64,000 bases of DNA from assembly GCF_030272615.1 (NCBI RefSeq), contig NC_081408.1:203402191-203466190 (forward strand). The letters run 5' to 3'. Both the position numbers and the translations under genes were made by a program. Shown here in pieces: positions 24,501 to 34,579 of the stretch. The stretch comes from Cryptomeria japonica (taxonomy: Eukaryota > Streptophyta > Pinopsida > Cupressales > Cupressaceae). Position 1 is the first letter of the stretch. Each line of letters begins with the position of its first letter. The notes under the pieces were generated by a model. The model was not told the origin of the DNA. It worked only from the letters and a program-made list of their open reading frames with translations, and ran no database searches.

Positions 24501-25632
24501 TGTTTCACAACAATCATATGGATAAACCTAGTATTTCTATCCCCATCTTTAAGCCAAAGAGATCTGGACTGTTGTTTCCAAAATTCTTCTTCTCTTATGA
24601 TGATCCTATGATACTTTACAAGCACTTCATTTTCCTCTCTGATAGACACTTCATTATATCCGTTGGTTTGGATTTTATCTTGAATTTTCTTTAGCTCAAG
24701 ATGGGTTTTGGACTTGGCAACAAAAAGATCTCTGAAAACTTCCTTGTTCCATTTCTTAATATTATCTTTCACATGCCCTAATTTTTTCGCCATTTTATAC
24801 ATCGCATTACGTTTGACATCAATTGACCACCACTCCTCAATGGCCTTCTCAAGGTTACAATGGTCTAGCTACATCCTTTGAAATATAAACAAGAAGTTCC
24901 TTTTAACACTTAAATTCTTTGCAACAAAAACCATAGGAAAGTGGTTAGAACCAATTCAAGAAATAGTCATCAAGGAGCACAGATAATGGTTAAACCAGTC
25001 ATTAGAGATTAGGACCCTATCTAATTTGATTTGAATAAGATCTAGCCCTACCCTTCGGTTGGTCCAGGTAAAGTTAGCACCTTGGAGATCTATATCATTC
25101 AGACCCTGGTTATTAATAAAGTTGAGCAGGTCCATTCTACTATCTAACTGAGATGGGATGCCCCCAAACTCCTCATTGTCACAGAGAGGGTTATTGAAGT
25201 CCCCCATGACCATCCACCTTTCATCCTTAAAAAGAGACCGAATGGCCTCCAGCTTCTTCCAAAATTTACATCTACCAAGTCTATTATTAGGGGAATAAAT
25301 GTTAGTCAAGAGCCAAGAGGTACCATCCGCTAAATGATGAAACCTAACAAAAGCCAAATTATTATCCTGCATAACAAGCACCCCAGTAACACGCCTTAGA
25401 TTCCAGAAAATGGCAATGCCCCAGAAGCACCATCTGAGCTACCTCCTAAAACTCCACCATCTTTAAAAAGCTTAATCTTCTCAACTTTCTCTTTAGTCAT
25501 TTTAGTTTCTTGGATAAGAACAATATCCAGTTTATTCTCTCTAACTAGATTTCTAAGAACGTCCTATTTATGTGAACTATTCAGTCCATGTATATTCCAT
25601 GAAACAATTTTTATTTTCTTTTTAGGAAACAT
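21529..25632 (-). pseudogene. LINE-B ORF2, endonuclease-reverse transcriptase-RNase H, broken
   Basis: The ATG at 25632 leads into the endonuclease (IVSWNIHGLNSSHK, IQETK; later WMVMGDFNNPL near 25200 and FTWTNRRVG near 25050). A linker ORF lies at 24802-24365. RT motifs are GDPISPILFI and QQFVDDTILMG near 23700-23530. A lipid-like run then carries GGLGLRNIRTLN near 23040. The zf-RVT tail and PHILWGIWKENN lie near 22180. RNase H ends at 21529 with WLEGDSKKIINCLLG and YREANKSIDWAANE. Stops and frameshifts separate the pieces. The catalytic YXDD-type box reads FVDD, as in LINE-A and LINE-C. Confidence 0.88.
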
Positions 25633-25639
25633 ACCTCAA

Positions 25640-26118
25640 GGATGGTCATCTGAATACCATCTGTTATATTCTTGCTTGCCTCTTGATCTTTGATCTGGCT
25701 TGCTGATCTTCTTCTAGGGAGAGAGGGGATAAAACCCGTATCATCTTTAGTCCTATTTATCGTCTTCACTGGAGTAACCTGAGGGGTAGATTTCGACCCC
25801 TTTTTCTAACTTTCTTTCGATCTGTAACTTCATTATTCTGGATATCCTCCTCTTGGTTGTTCTGGGTGATTGTCTTCTTCTTGACATCATCATCCTCAAC
25901 CCACATAGCACTTATATTAAGCAATGAGGTCGTTGGGGATTGTTGGAAGGTAGATTTCACCATATCCACTGACTATTGTGATTTTGATGACAAGATCTCT
26001 CCAAGGATCAAATACCTCTCGTTATCCTCATAGTCAGATCTAGGGCCATCTCTATTAGTGTTTTCCATAGTGTAGTTCGAATCCACTTCCTCCTTGGTTT
26101 GCAAAATCACTTGTATTT
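25640..26118 (-). pseudogene. LINE-B ORF1, C-terminal remnant
   Basis: The minus-strand reading from 26118 gives QTKEEVDSNY, NTNRDGPRSDYEDN, then MVKSTFQQSPTTSLLNIS, and it matches the C-terminal tail of LINE-C ORF1 at 46790-47030. The upstream DUF4283 domain and knuckle are absent because the element is 5'-truncated. The charged tail itself has no known function. Confidence 0.75.
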
Positions 26119-26119
26119 A

Positions 26120-26124
26120 TGTTA

Positions 26125-26170
<46 letters not shown>
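26120..26170. repeat. (AT)n microsatellite at the LINE-B 5' junction
   Basis: An uninterrupted TA run directly next to the truncated LINE-B 5' end. It corresponds to the TG/TA microsatellite in unit 1 of the 829-bp repeat (18535-18570). Confidence 0.9.
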
Positions 26171-26175
<5 letters not shown>

Positions 26176-26889
26176 CATCTCTATTAGTGTGTATACATAT
26201 TGTTATTGTGATAATGTGAACTTGAATTGTTTCATTCTAATGCACCTATAGATCTTAAACAATTATGTTGTCACATTTTTGTCAAAATATGGAACTCAAT
26301 GTCCAATATGATTCTTTTGACCCATCTCAGCTTCTTATTGATTAAATAGTTTTCTTGTATATGTTTGCTATTACTTTGTTTAATGTTATATTCTAAAATG
26401 TATTACACTCGATTTTTATGTTTTATATTTACCTTTTCCCACTTTAACTAAAATTATTATCAGTAATAATGGTTGCTTTTAAAATGGTTCAAATCTTTAT
26501 ATATCATTCTATAATACATTATTCTCACAATCTAGATTATGCAAACTCCAGCTCTATTTGTCTAATTATTACCACACCCTCATGGAGTATCGGATTAGGT
26601 AAATGAACTGCCAAGATGTCTTTTACGCACTTTCATCCTTAATATGCCTTTAAGATAATTAAATCAACATTAAAACAAACAATATAAGGTGTTATTAAAT
26701 CTAAATTATCTTGTTAAATGTAATATAGAATATATATCTAATCAGGTTTTTATGTTAAGGATATGCAATGTTAGTAATGACATCAGTTTGGTTGGTGTAT
26801 GTTGTGGTTATTAAGTTCAGAGTTGGTTCTAATATGTGCTTATAATTAGTTTACAATCCTGTGTTTTATTTGTCAAAAGAGGAATTCTA
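26171..26889. other. End of split repeat unit 2, then AT-rich intergenic DNA
   Basis: 26171-26230 holds the tail of the 829-bp-period repeat plus a 20-base segment resembling LINE-B 26040-26060. The remainder is AT-rich with nothing recognised. Confidence 0.5.
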
Positions 26890-27100
26890 AGTATCCGAAT
26901 ACAAAATGTGATCAAATCTGCTTTATGGGCTTTGTGACTTTTAAAAGTCGATTAAAGGTGGGCTGGGTTTGTTTACCTAGGAATTTTTTAATCGACACAG
27001 CATGTATTAAATCTATTGCAGACACATACGTTTGAGATATGCAAAGGACGGATAAGGAAGGATAACTTGATATCATATTTGTACATTAAAAGATTCCATC
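26890..27100. repeat. Third, dispersed copy of the 270-bp repeat
   Basis: Shares CAAATCTGCTTTATGGG, TTTGTGACTTTTAAAAGTC, GCATGTATTAAAT, TTGCAGACA, TTTGAGATATGCAAAG and GGATAACTTGATATCAT with the pair at 13647-14226. It is closest to unit 2. The family is unidentified. Confidence 0.7.
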
Positions 27101-28424
27101 TGTCAACGATAGAAGCAGCCAACCCAACCTTTATTACATCTTGATGCTTACCTTGTAACAACTAATAAACCTCATAGCACTATTGTATTGTTCTAAGAGA
27201 AAACAAGTGTCACGTAGTGGCTATTACTTGCGGTTTTAAGAGTAATAGATATAATAAGATAAATATGTAAGATTTTAAAAATAGAAATAGTCATTCAATT
27301 ATAAGTGAAACTTAGAAATATATGGTTTGTAGGTTAAAGTTATACTTGTAATTTGTTTTTAATTTTGATTTTGCCAAATGAGATTGTATTAGAAATAATA
27401 AGATATAGTATAATATTATCTAATTTTATTCCACTTACAAGTAATATAATAAAAATTATCATAAATAATATATTGTTATTCTAGATATTATATTATTTTT
27501 ATTGTTTAAAAATAATTTTATTTTATTACGAAATTTATCTTTTATAAATAAGCATTAGGATTCTTATATTATTGTATTTTCATTATTATATTATTAATAT
27601 ATGTTAATTATCTACTAATAAATACATGATGTACTAAATACAATTCAAAAATTAAGTTTGGATTAGAGTTGAATTAGAGATGTTTAAATTTGGTGTTAAA
27701 GTTGATTTAGAGATATTCATATAGACAAACATTAGGATTGTTATAATATTGTATTATAATTATTATATTACTAATATATTATAATATTATTGTATAAATT
27801 TTAATATGTTGTTGTTATTTATTAATTTATTTTTATATATATTACTACTATATTATCAATTTATTGCATATGCCAATAATTAAAATTATATTATTAGTTT
27901 TTTTTTTCACATTTATGTTTATTTATTTATATAAAGCTTTAAAAGAATTTAGATAGAGAGTCAAAATTAACTAGTAAATATTGTTTAGTGGATGTGTAAC
28001 ATAAATTTCGTAAGAAAATCTAAACATACCAAATATTATGTTAATGTACCTAAAAATTTTCCTAAAAAAATCATTCAAATAGTGCATCCATTAAATCTGA
28101 TAGTAAGATACAAATATATACGTGGAATGTTATCTATTTTTTTAATTTTATTTCTGATATTCAATACATAGGTTTAAGATTCGATGTTGGTTGTACACAT
28201 TGTATTTGATTGTCATAATATCAATGTATTTCCATTTAAGTGGTGTTTTGGTAGTTTAGTAAATTGTATCTTATTTTTATAAAAGTTAATTGTATAATTC
28301 TTTTAACTAATTTAGATTGACATATATATTTTTAGCAGTGGTTTATAAGAATTCATTTTATTCATCTTTTATATGTATCCATTTAAACATTCTACAAATC
28401 AGCCAGAGACAACTTTTGATTGTC
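27101..28424. other. Extremely AT-rich intergenic DNA
   Basis: Long ATTATA-type sequence with a weak internal near-repeat (AACATTAGGATTGTTATAATATTG near 27726 against GCATTAGGATTCTTATATTATTG near 27552). No gene or element is recognised. Confidence 0.55.
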
Positions 28425-28662
28425 ATTCTCTTTGTCTTCTGTGAAGGGCACTACCAAGAGCCCAACCCTAGATGGTGGGTCAAATAGAACCCTCTCTCCC
28501 TGAATCATGTCCTCCAAAGCATTTGAAATACCACATTATTTTTAATGGGATCTTTAATCGGTTTCATGCTTTGGAGGACATGATTCACGAAGAGGGGGAT
28601 CCAATTGAGCCACCGTTTGAGGCTAGGCCCTTGGTAGTTCTCTTTTCAAAAGACAAAGAGAA
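28425..28662. repeat. Imperfect ~98-bp inverted repeat with a perfect 22-bp core
   Basis: Arms 28425-28522 and 28566-28662 are reverse complements with mismatches. The inner 22 bases (28501-28522 and 28566-28587) match exactly around a 43-nt loop. Each arm encodes the same LINE ORF1 peptide type in opposite strands (minus ALEDMIQGERVLFDPP; plus ALEDMIHEEGDPIEPP). A third diverged unit (FKDMIQEDTFHIEP, minus strand) follows at about 28665-28740. Confidence 0.85.
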
Positions 28663-30130
28663 GTGAACTACCAAGGGACCAACCTTAGACATTGGCTCAA
28701 TATGAAACGTATCTTCTTGAATCATGTCCTTGAAAGTGTAATAGCAGTTAAAGACCCATTCATTTTTCTCTCTTCTTGATGGTTCTTTTCTGACCTCTCC
28801 CATTATTGCAAGGCTTAATAGGAAAAAATACCTCCTTATCTACAACCCCATAAGATGTGGGGGTCTTCTCTTTATCAATCATAATGGCCAACTTAGAGGA
28901 AAAATTAGCTTCAACAACTGCTTGATTGAATTTAGGATTACATCATTGGACATCTTCATAGTCAAGATAGATTTAGCACCTAAATGAAAGAAATTCATAG
29001 TAAAGCACATCATTTCATAATATTTGGTAAAGGGTTATTCAAACTAATTTCAACATGGATTTGGGCATATGTAATCACCTTCCTATCTAGAGTTTGCTAA
29101 GCCAAGATAATTGGCTTGCCAAAAAGAAGAGAAATAATATATAAAATGTTGTTTCTCCAAAATTCTAGTTGAAGCTTAGGAAGTTAGACCTAAACAACAA
29201 CCCACAAAGGGAGCTCCTCAACAGAATTGAAATCCACATGCTAGGGTTTGATGAAGAGACCAACTCGATGGTAAAAATAACATCCACCCTCAAAAGCATT
29301 ATTTTTGTCTCTAATGCACAAAAAGCACAGTAAGAAAATAATTGTTGGTAGCCAACATTATCTCCATAGGTTTCCAAATTCATCAAGACAATGATTCTAG
29401 GACTGATAAAGAATTTTGTAGCTCTATCACTTTATAAATTAGAGAATAATTTCTCAAGTAATTGAATCCTTTGAGATAGATTCCAATTGAATGACCAAGG
29501 CTATATGATCCTGGCATCTCTCTAGTAAACCATTCACTTTTTTATTTTGGGTAAAGCCTTCAAGGATTAAGAACCTTTATAGACATATTTTATTCAAATT
29601 CTCGATTGCTTGTGCATGCAAAGAGAAAGACAAATCTTCTATATCCATGGCTCTATAAGTCACTAGACTTGGCGAAGCACCATATTCAACCATCTAAAAA
29701 CAAAACTATAAAAGAATAGAAGTCACAAAACAACAACTAAGGGCACCAAATCCACTAAACCCCAAGGAAAAATCCCCACAACCAAAAGAAAAACAAAGCA
29801 CCATGAAACTTAGGAAAAGGAAACACCAAAAAAATGTCATCCTCGTAGCTAAGAGGGAAAGAAAAAACTAGGAAAGACAAACTAGAAACATCTCTAAAAT
29901 TTCTAACAAACAACCAAAGAATGTTGTCCCCAAACCAAGGCCCACACTAAGCCCAAACACCCCTTAGCTAGAAGAGATAAAGGTGCACAATAGAATAACA
30001 CAATGACTACTTCACCTAGACCATGCAACCACATATTTGTTCCACCATATTTCCATGAATTCATCTTTTATAAGTATGGTAGACCTTTTTTTTAGTCAAG
30101 GAGAATTTGGTAGCCTTGTTTAGGTAAAAA
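28425..30130 (-). mobile_element. LINE-D: ORF1-only LINE relic
   Basis: On the minus strand a T/G-rich leader (30130-29700) is followed by a start at about 29694 (MVEYGASPSLVTYRAMDIEDL) and then a DUF4283-like domain: FEGGCYFYHRVGLFIKP, FNSVEELPLW, LPKLQLEFWRNNILYIISLL near 29300-29110, and KVITYAQIHVEISLNNPLPN near 29080-29010. These match LINE-A ORF1 closely in order and spacing. ORF2 is absent. The C-terminal part was duplicated and inverted (see 28425-28662). Several stops are present. It belongs to the LINE-A lineage rather than the ORF3-bearing one. Confidence 0.75.
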
Positions 30131-30929
30131 AAAATTCATCTGATTAAATATGTTGGTGTGACATTTCCTCCTATATCATGGAAATGACCCAAAACTGCAC
30201 CTCTTGATCCCTTGGGTGCAAGCAAGCTGCTTTGTCCAATTGAACCATTTGAAGCCTTCCCATGAGTATAAGATGATTAGTCACATTCATAAAAAATGAA
30301 ATTTCAAAAACTATTTATTATAAAATATTAATTAACAAAAGTTTGTTTTAGGATATACTAGGTAAATCACTACAGTAAATCATATTTATGAATTATTAAA
30401 GAGGATATTAATAATGTACTTGCATCATTTCCCTTTGTATTTGATGGATTTTAATATGGAGTTTTTTGTTCATATTTGAAAGCAAGATGATTTATTATAT
30501 TTATGTGTAAGAACTATTATTTTAAGATAAAAATAAAATATTATGGATAAGTACACATGCCTAACATATTTGGCAAAAAGAATTAATGAAATATTTAAAT
30601 TTTGTTTAAAAATTATCATATTATTAATATTTTTGTCAAGTTTATATCTTTCATCTCTAACTTTGTTTATAATCTTAAAGTAAATAATAAATATATAATA
30701 ATATACACATTAAAATTATAAGCAATACACTAATTACTTATGAAAAGTCTAAATTAGTCCTCAACACATAGAAATAATTTATCAACTACAATATACCAAT
30801 TATTTAAACCCCTTCTTTGAAATATGAGAGACTCATTTATGTATAAGCTTCCAAAAGGACCATATATTTATGTTGAAGGCATTCCTTAAAAGAACTCAAT
30901 TGACTAACTTGGGATATCTACTACTCTCA
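30131..30929. other. AT-rich intergenic DNA
   Basis: No coding motif or clear repeat is seen. The sequence is strongly AT-rich at 30290-30770. Confidence 0.55.
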
Positions 30930-30989
30930 ATGCATCTATATTAATGGAAGGTGGTTTCACCTATGAGGGCCCTTCATTGTTTTCCTATA

Positions 30990-32021
30990 TTTTTTTGGCA
31001 TTGTAGGTTTTGTGTATATATGACTATGCTTCTGAACCAATTTTCACCATCATCTTTTCCTCCTCAAGATCATTGTCAATATCAAATAAATTTTATCATG
31101 AGATATGGGCCTATTTTCTTGACCTCTGGGTGTTTATGTGGAGTTTCCCCTTCAGCCTCTTAGACTATTGGATCCAATAGAGATACCCTTATGATAACCC
31201 TTCTCTTTCAGTGTTGTGGAGCTTCATGCTCCCACACATTTCTCAGGGTATTTGGAAGGAAAGGAACACTTGTATTCTCAGGGACAAAGAGTCCTCAACT
31301 TTCTCTGTAGCTCATCACATCTAGAATTACATTAAAGAAAATTTTGTTTCCTTCTACCTGTCTCGACAGCTTGATCCTTCTATTCCTACTCCTACCTTGG
31401 ATTGGGAGATCATTAACATATGACATATCATTTAAGATATTTTGAAACCTATTGTTAATATTAAGCATACAAGACCAAATTTTTTTTTTTTGCACCCCCT
31501 AGAGGGTGGATTAAAATTAATGTTTATGGGGCGGCTAAGGCAAATCCTAGGCTTGCAGGTTATGGGGGAGTTTCACGTGATTATAATGGTAGGCTTATCT
31601 CAGCAGTGGCACTCCAACTGGGTACTCAGACAAACCACTTTGCTAAGGAAAATGTTGCATACATTGGGCTTCAACTTACAGTTTGAGGAGGGCATACAAA
31701 GGTACTGCTTGAATGTGATTCCCTTAATATCATTAATTATCTGATTAAGAAGATGCCTCCTAGTTGGACAATGAAACATTTAATCAATGATTTCCTCAAC
31801 TTTATTGCCAAGATGGATGAAATTTGAATTACCCATGTTTTTTGGGAAGGTAACCAACTTGTAGATTGCATGGCCAATTTGGGTACGGTGTATGAGAAAA
31901 TCAAGTGGTGGATGGAAGGGGAAACCTTCCCAATGTGCTTGTGTGAGAAGACACAAAGGGATGTTGTTCATCTTGTTTTCTCTCAATGGACAAATATTAA
32001 TGATATCATTTCACATGAGTA
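30990..32021 (+). pseudogene. LINE-E ORF2 C-terminus: zinc-binding tail and RNase H
   Basis: Near 31000 a CRFC pair resembles the start of a zf-RVT domain. LPHISQGIWKERN near 31230-31270 matches PHILWGIWKERN in LINE-C. RNase H starts near 31500 (GWIKINVYGAAKANP, GYGGVSRDYNGRL) and continues over frame changes with LLECDSLNIINYL and VFWEGNQLVDCMANLG to about 31900. The first catalytic Asp, present as FDG in LINE-C, is Tyr here (TAT at 31525-31527). Confidence 0.75.
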
Positions 32022-32122
32022 AAGTCACTTCTTGTAATAATTAGAATCAAGACAACATGAGGGCTTCCATATTGTTCCTGGCTCCCTAGTTTTATGTCCT
32101 ATGGTTTGGTACTAGGTTCCAA

Positions 32123-33900
32123 ATGGTAAACCACAAAATTGGCAAGGGTGATCTGAACATGGGAGGAGATAAAAATAGAATTGAGCCCACTTTGTTCCAG
32201 AAATGGGAACAAAACAAGGAATTGTGGACTGAGATCTCAGATGGTGGCCATGCGCCTTACATTAAAAGCTACATGGTCAAGATCCCTAGGTGACACAAGA
32301 ATTTTAAAAAGGCTAGAATACAGGCATTCTTAGTGCTTATACAGTAGAATTCAAAACTGATGAGGCTTTTATAGAGAAAATTACTGGGATTTCGATGGAT
32401 CGGACACAATTTTACTGAGGAGCACAAGACAACAAAGGAAGTCTTGTCTATGTTCTTTGACAAGTAGTGTAAAAGAGACAAAGTGAAGAAGATGGCTGAT
32501 GGGGGCTACAACAGAAAAGATTTAATGAGCCTTTGGGCTAATAAGGCGAAGATCATCATGAGGTACATTACCTTAGATAGTCATTTTGAAAGTATTTTTT
32601 CCTATCATTTAACTATTTTAAATCACTTTAGACATGATAAGAATATTTCTTTTTCATTTTATCTTCTTTCCACTCTGGGGCATGGACTCTCTAATCATTC
32701 TAGAAGTAGTGATAAACCTATGTTACATGAGGGGCTTATTCTCCTTATCATGAAATGCTAAAATGAATGAGGTTAAGCCTTCCCCAGTCCACAAAATTGA
32801 GAGAAACCCTAAACCCTCATCTGGCCCTGATGTGCATATGGTGTCGGACATCGAAATTGAGGATGAGAAGGGGTTGCGTGAAATGGCCATGGATTGGCAT
32901 GATCTTCATGTGCCTGATGATGACCCAAATATTGGCTCTCTGAGGAAGAGGGAACCCCCAGAAGGCTACTCCTAGCAATAACAGTAGCAGAAAAAGTAAA
33001 CACCACCCTAGATTTGCAGCTAAATAGTATAAAACACCACCTTCCAAACCCCAGGAGATGAGCCATAACAACTTTAAAAATAAAAAGGTGGGGAAAGCAG
33101 TGGATAAAAAAGAAAAAGGGGAAGACAAGATTGAACTAGATATACCCCTCTATGTGGACTAGGTGGACCTTCTAAATAGTAAAAGTGATGAAGCGAATAT
33201 TGATATGCTTTAAGGTAATTCTACCACTACCCAGAAGAAGTGTTTTCATTGGGTAATTAGATTTTTTTTTTCAGGAAACAGGGCATAAAGGAGATCATCA
33301 ACACCTTCACTAAGAACACCGTGCCGGATAAAACTGATAAGCTTATGAAAATGACCCAAAAATTGATTGAAGATGTGAAGGTCATGAAAACTAAACATGA
33401 AGCTAGAATTGTCAATTTGGATAAGGTATGGTTGAGCTAAAGAGTAATCTCAAAGTTTTGGTGGATATTAGAAAAGAACCCATGAACAACAATGTTGAAG
33501 GCCTCAAAACATTGAACGAGAAAATTCCTACTCATAAAGCCCAGCCGCTTAGTAGCATCCCACCATTAGCTATCAAATCTAAAAGGAAAAATAAGGATGT
33601 AAATTCACAGGGACCGGAAATGCAAGTGTCTACGGGACTGTCTACTAGAACTAGGAGTAGGAGCCAATAGAAAATTCTCATGAGGAGCATCATCGAGGCA
33701 CTCGAAGAAATCAACAATAATATGATTGAGAAATTTTTTGACCATATGCAAGCTCTAGGTTAGTTTTTTGGTACTCTTACCCAGGTTTTATTGTTATTCT
33801 TTAGTTGGGCTCTATGGGGTGTTTCCCATGTTTTTGTCTATGTTGGGTCGCTAGCTCTAGAGTGGTTTGCTACTATTTTTCTTATTTTGTTTTTGGATTT
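32123..33900 (+). pseudogene. LINE-E ORF3, diverged homologue
   Basis: The ATG at 32123 opens MVNHKIGKGDLNMGGDKN, aligning with the DKNMGGN block of LINE-B. After frame changes come KTDEAFIEKITGISMDRTQFY (compare ETMITKATGLSMDSIKFY), YITLDSHFESIFSYHL with ILNHFRHDKN and MLHEGL, then an acidic stretch, NIDML...KCFHWVI (compare DIDLCFKN...FNKVFLWV), a helical stretch near 33300-33420, a basic patch (SKRKNKDVNS; TRTRSRS), IIEALEEINNNMIEKF, and a hydrophobic end near 33770-33900. Every block of LINE-B ORF3 is present in the same order. Stops and several frameshifts make it inactive. Confidence 0.62.
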
Positions 33901-33955
33901 GGATTTCGCATCCCTATAAAACTTGTTTTATCTTCAAGAAAAACATCAAATGCAT

Positions 33956-34560
33956 TTTGTTAAATCTTTAATCCATAATTCTCTTAGATGAAGGGACGCC
34001 AGTCACATCTACATCTCACTAAATTATAATTTCTTTCTAGTATTTCATCAAAACTATGCCTCTTTGGATTCTTATTGTATCCTCATCTAATACTACATTA
34101 TGTTTTATGAATGAACTCAATGATTCAAACATATAATCATCTCATCCCTTTGAAGTTCTGGGCATGACTTTGTTCTTCTTTTAAAATTATTAATTGCTAA
34201 AGGAAATTATCACCAAGATGAGACTACACATGAACAAAGACCCAAGTTTTAGGAAATCAAAAGAATCATTCCATTAATAAAAATAATTATTTTTCTCCTT
34301 CAACCAAATTTAGTGCCTATTGCTATCATACAAACATTAATATATCACCCATGAGTTCACAGAAGTTAAAATAATTTTAATTCTTTAAGCAGAACACTTT
34401 TACAAAATAAATGTTCATGCTTGAAAACCTAGATTTGAAGAGCTTCCAAAAGAGGGACTAAGAATAAGATTGGTCCCAAATTGATGCTTCCCAAAAATAT
34501 TCCTAGGGATCTCTAGAAAGAAAAATGTACATTTTAGTACATTCCCTTGAGGTAAAATGA
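33956..34560. other. Spacer between LINE-E and Copia-1, nothing recognised
   Basis: AT-rich sequence. It shows no match to the missing integrase/RT part of Copia-1, nor to the missing 5' part of the Ty3-like LTR, so a deletion or other rearrangement probably removed both. Confidence 0.45.
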
Positions 34561-34579
34561 TTCCATTTAACTCTTGTAG

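Larger units (their letters stand above)
19355..26118 (-). mobile_element. LINE-B: 5'-truncated L1-type LINE with a third ORF
   Basis: Read on the minus strand: the C-terminal part of ORF1 (from 26118), ORF2 (25632 to about 21530), an additional ORF3 (21282 to 19419), then a 3' end with AGGGGCCCTTCAAAACC near 19390 and an A-rich tail near 19355-19370. It is closely related to LINE-C (about 86% nucleotide identity in a 200-base ORF3 stretch counted by eye). The DUF4283 and knuckle part of ORF1 is missing, which is ordinary 5' truncation. The flanks are microsatellite-like TATATA on both sides, so a target-site duplication is plausible but not provable. Confidence 0.85.
30930..33955 (+). mobile_element. 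LINE-E: 5'-truncated LINE with RNase H and ORF3
   Basis: Begins within the zinc-binding tail of ORF2 and runs through RNase H (to about 32021) and ORF3 (32123 to about 33900), ending with CATCCCTATAAAACTTG and an A-rich run near 33950. Layout after RNase H is the same as in LINE-B and LINE-C, but the sequence is much more diverged (about half the residues identical in the best ORF3 block by eye). It therefore represents a separate subfamily. Endonuclease and RT are missing by 5' truncation. Confidence 0.75.

Noticed and set aside
29165-29386. Minus-strand ORF as an independent gene
   Set aside because: It is a shadow frame over the LINE-D DUF4283 region; another minus frame gives clear similarity to LINE-A ORF1.
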